DNA from: Datnioides undecimradiatus
Taxonomy: Eukaryota > Chordata > Actinopteri > Lobotiformes > Datnioididae
Length of the DNA: 64,000 bases
Assembly: GCA_008933995.1 (NCBI GenBank)
Contig: WARS01000034.1
Coordinates: 3,884,707-3,948,706 of the forward strand
Reading direction: 5' to 3'
The position numbers and the translations under genes are program-made. The number at the start of each line of letters is the position of its first letter. Positions within the stretch are counted from its first letter, which is position 1. The notes beneath the pieces were generated by a model. It had not been told where the DNA came from, made no database searches, and saw only the letters and a list, made by a program, of their open reading frames with translations. Shown here piece by piece: positions 61,095-64,000 of the stretch.

Positions 61095-64000
61095 AAATGA
61101 TCCTGTTCTTTGAAAATTGGTTGTGGTGCTATTATTGTATTAAACACACAATTGCCCCCCTTGTTGGCCACTTGTGGCATGCTATACAATAGATGCTTGG
61201 AAGAAGCATGTGAGAAATCCCTTAATGTGCCTGTTTGGTTACTTGGCAGTGAGCTAAAAGGAACAGAATCCTCTTTCTGTGCACAGCACAGCTGCAATTT
61301 ATTTGATATGAAATAGAAACTTGAGAGTTCATGTAAGGTCTCACTTTACACTCTCTGAAGTAATAACTATGCATTTATTCTTTTTCTCACCTCTGAACAT
61401 GGATTACAATCGGAGTGAGAAGGAGCTTGGGAGGTTACTAAGGATGACTTTTGGCAGACGTGAATACAGAATAGAATAAAACCAGCATACACACACTGCA
61501 AATACAACTAAACTGAACATTTCCTAAATACTGTAGTGGTTTTCCAAAAAATTTTATCAGCATCACTGTTCATCTATATTCCACTGTGAGTTCGGCTACA
61601 TCTTCTTATCTTTGGCATTCAGTTGTCAATGCAACCTCCTGTACTTCCCAGGCATCAGGAGATTCTGTTATCCCTGGGGGTTTACTGTTGTCTGTTGATC
61701 ACGTACTTGCTGTTTTGAGGATTGGACTGGCTGCTTTTCATAGGGTGGTGGTGGGGGTCTTTTTGATCACTACAAGGCCAATATTTAAGATCTTGAACAA
61801 ACAGGCTTTCTTGACTGAACTGGATCAATTTTCTGTACATTTCCTGTGAGCCTGTGCTTGATTCATTTTGCAGTACATCTGATTTGTAAGCAAGCCAAAA
61901 GATTCTGTTTCATATCCCAGATCAACAGAGCAGTTAGGGAACCACTTTAAAAATGGGCTGTCAAGAGTTTTTATTGTTCATGGTTGATTTACAATGAGCC
62001 AAAATTGGGACAGCCTCGCTGTCAGCCACCAACCATTTACCCCCGTGGACACTGTGGGGACAATAGTTCCATCCATTCAGAACATTAACATGTTCTTTTC
62101 AAAGCTTTTCAGCTTTTTGGTCTGCCAATGAGTTGCCTCAGCATTTAAAGTTTACTAGCTGCGGCGCAGGAAACCTTTCTGTTTTACATTCATTTAAGTC
62201 TCCCCTAACAAAACTGTTAACACATGTCCCCCTTAGATGACAGTTGTAGATTCACAATCATATTTCTTGACATTGATTGAGACAAATTTAGCCTCTCTCC
62301 TCCCCTCTGCTGTGCAGTCATTAGTCCCCATTTCTTCACCAGACATTGATGAGTCCCCAGACAAATGATGCTTACCTTTCCACGGTCTCACAGTAATTCC
62401 AGCAATATATTACCCATAACACTCATTCACAGTGAACGCATCCTTCTGTTATTCATGCATATGTAAAAGCCCGTCTCAGACATGTGTTCCCACTTGGAAA
62501 TGGAATACAGATTCCCTTCTCTGCCTGTAGTTTCTATTAAGGATGGTCGTAGGGCCCGGCGTGTCACTCTGATGAAGAGTAGCTGTAAATAAAACACGCC
62601 ACCGCAACAAGACCTTGGTTCCTATTAGAGAGCAGCCGCTCATCATCCGTCTCTCCCCGTGTATTTATCTACTGCCGCTACAGTAGGTCCACAACATATA
62701 TTTTCCCCGCCGACTTCTTCTTTCCGCTATTGCAGCTGGAAGAATCAAGGACATCCTGACAGTCAGTTAAATTTACAGTCTTCACACCCATCGCCAACGC
62801 ACAACTCTGGGAGGATGTCAACATTAATACGTCAGTTAAAGGATGGAATCTTCCCCCCACATTAATGGGGCTACTCGCAGTTTGGCCAATAATAAGCCTC
62901 TTCTTAATTGGACAAGACAGTGATTCCTAACAGGGGACGTCAGCGCACAGCACAAATTCAATTATGGCAAGCCACTTGACTTTGTAATTGATATTAAAGG
63001 ACGTTAAATATGGCAGGAAGCTGTCAGTAGGAACTTTGAGGGAGGGAAGGGGCACAGCAAAAGTGACCCTTCCCACTGTGTCAGTTTTTCACGTATGAAA
63101 ACTACCAAACGTCAGATAACTCTTGCAATAGTAATACCAGTTGCATTAATATTAATAGAAAAACTGCCATCAGATTGGTGATACCCCACTTGAGGTTGTC
63201 AGTGATAACAGCTTGGGGTGTAAAGGCTTCAAATGAACTTTAAAATTCTTTTGCAGAACAAATCCAGGAAACTTCAGCTGAGACCGAAAAACCTAATGCT
63301 GAAATTCAAAGCTCGCCCTCTCTCCCCACTCTCTCACCACCACACACACACACATACAGAGCCACAAGTCCGTGAATACCCGCGGTTCATCTTCCTTCAG
63401 TCAATACCACATACCTGCCACAAATGTTGAATGATTGCCTCCTCTGCACCGCCCGTTCATTGCAGGGGAGATTGATCACACACATGATATTAGAAATGAA
63501 ATGGCTTGCCACATGGAGTTGTTTTCCCTCCCGCTGCTCAGAGAGAGAGGAGGAAAGAGAGAGGAGACTCAACAAGTGTGCCAGATATAGGCCTCTTGAC
63601 AACTGGGGTTACTATGGATATGTGTTCCGGGTTGGGGACACATGCCACAGTCCTCCGTGTGAGATGGATGACGATCAATCACCTGATTTATGAGCGGAAT
63701 AGTCTCTCTGTGGCCTGTTTCCTGACCTGTAATAATGTTACAACACCACAGCAATTGAGAAAAATGCCAGGAAAGGGTGTAGAGGGCTGTGGCTCAGTGC
63801 AGATCCAGTGTGTAGCTGTAGGTTGAGGTGTTTAAAGCTCAAGTGTAACTGTCAGTGCTTCTGTGTGTGGATCAAAGATGAATCCGATTGTAGCAATTTA
63901 TAGTTCTTTGATGCATTTGGGTGTAAGGCGTTGACTGTAGGAAAATGTGACCCACAGGCACATGAGGGCCTGGGATGATTGGATTTGGGTTTACTGAAAT
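61095..64000 (+). other. il1rapl1: Second intron of il1rapl1, distal part in the window
   Basis: No exon was found. A short CA run lies at 63339-63355. Pyrimidine-rich and GC-richer patches occur at 62530-62760 and 63420-63700. The open frames over 63387-63826 overlap each other on both strands and show no family likeness. The intron continues beyond the window. Confidence 0.5.
62815..63010. promoter_or_regulatory. Enhancer-like motif cluster
   Basis: Within about 200 bases there are two ACGTCA (CRE-like) words (62829-62834 and 62937-62942), a CCAAT and at least six ATTA/TAAT cores, including ATTAAT twice, TTAATTG, CAATTAT and TAATTG. Motif-dense patches of this type are typical of developmental or neuronal enhancers. 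The call rests on composition only. Confidence 0.25.

Noticed and set aside
60598..61135. TATTA as target-site duplication of the LTR
   Set aside because: The right-hand TATTA starts at 61131, 37 bases beyond the CA end, so using it would break the TG...CA boundaries.
1..64000. tRNA or rRNA genes, CRISPR arrays, bacterial operons
   Set aside because: No box A/B pair, conserved rRNA word, regularly spaced repeat or run of adjacent long frames was seen.

Overview
This window looks like vertebrate, most probably teleost, genomic DNA. It is AT-rich, full of CA/TG, GA/CT and poly-A/T simple repeats, has two CpG-rich promoter-like islands, and has no dense run of open reading frames. Nearly all open frames over 60 codons are chance. 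The one confidently recognised gene is il1rapl1 (interleukin-1 receptor accessory protein-like 1) on the plus strand. Its first coding exon lies at 57345-57438 and encodes the start codon and signal peptide. It is flanked by a good acceptor and a GTAAGT donor. The identification rests on recalled similarity to the vertebrate IL1RAPL1 leader (start MKAPIP, then LKVV.KRGS, then a phase-1 junction). The next exon, for the first Ig domain, was not found, so the following intron runs off the window.

Layout: (1) 0.86-1.42 kb is a CpG-rich promoter-like island with CCAAT, GC-box, E-box and CTCF-like sequences, ending in a strong splice donor. (2) 1.97-4.4 kb holds what I read as a decayed multi-exon protein-coding gene on the plus strand. 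It has open-frame fragments, in-frame stops and frameshifts, and one intron whose phase still joins two fragments. I cannot name the family. (3) About 4.6-41.9 kb is long non-coding DNA with microsatellites, a perfect 16-bp-arm hairpin at 23.76 kb and some weak enhancer-like stretches. (4) 41.9-43.6 kb is a second CpG-rich island with a GA tract, a plus-strand donor at 42911 and a minus-strand donor near 42512. It is the best candidate for the il1rapl1 promoter and non-coding first exon, giving a first intron of about 14.4 kb. (5) 43.6-57.3 kb is that presumed intron. (6) 57.44-64.0 kb is the start of the next intron. It contains a possible 137-bp stop-carrying cassette exon (58462-58598), a minus-strand retroviral-type solo LTR (60603-61094) and an enhancer-like stretch at 62.8-63.0 kb.

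The most striking single observation is a perfect inverted repeat of AGGTCA half sites with a 3-base spacer, the consensus oestrogen-response-element architecture, inside the U3 part of that LTR, within an intron of a synapse-organising gene. The decayed gene near the left end is the best candidate for something not yet described. All motif and exon calls were made by eye without alignments or scoring.
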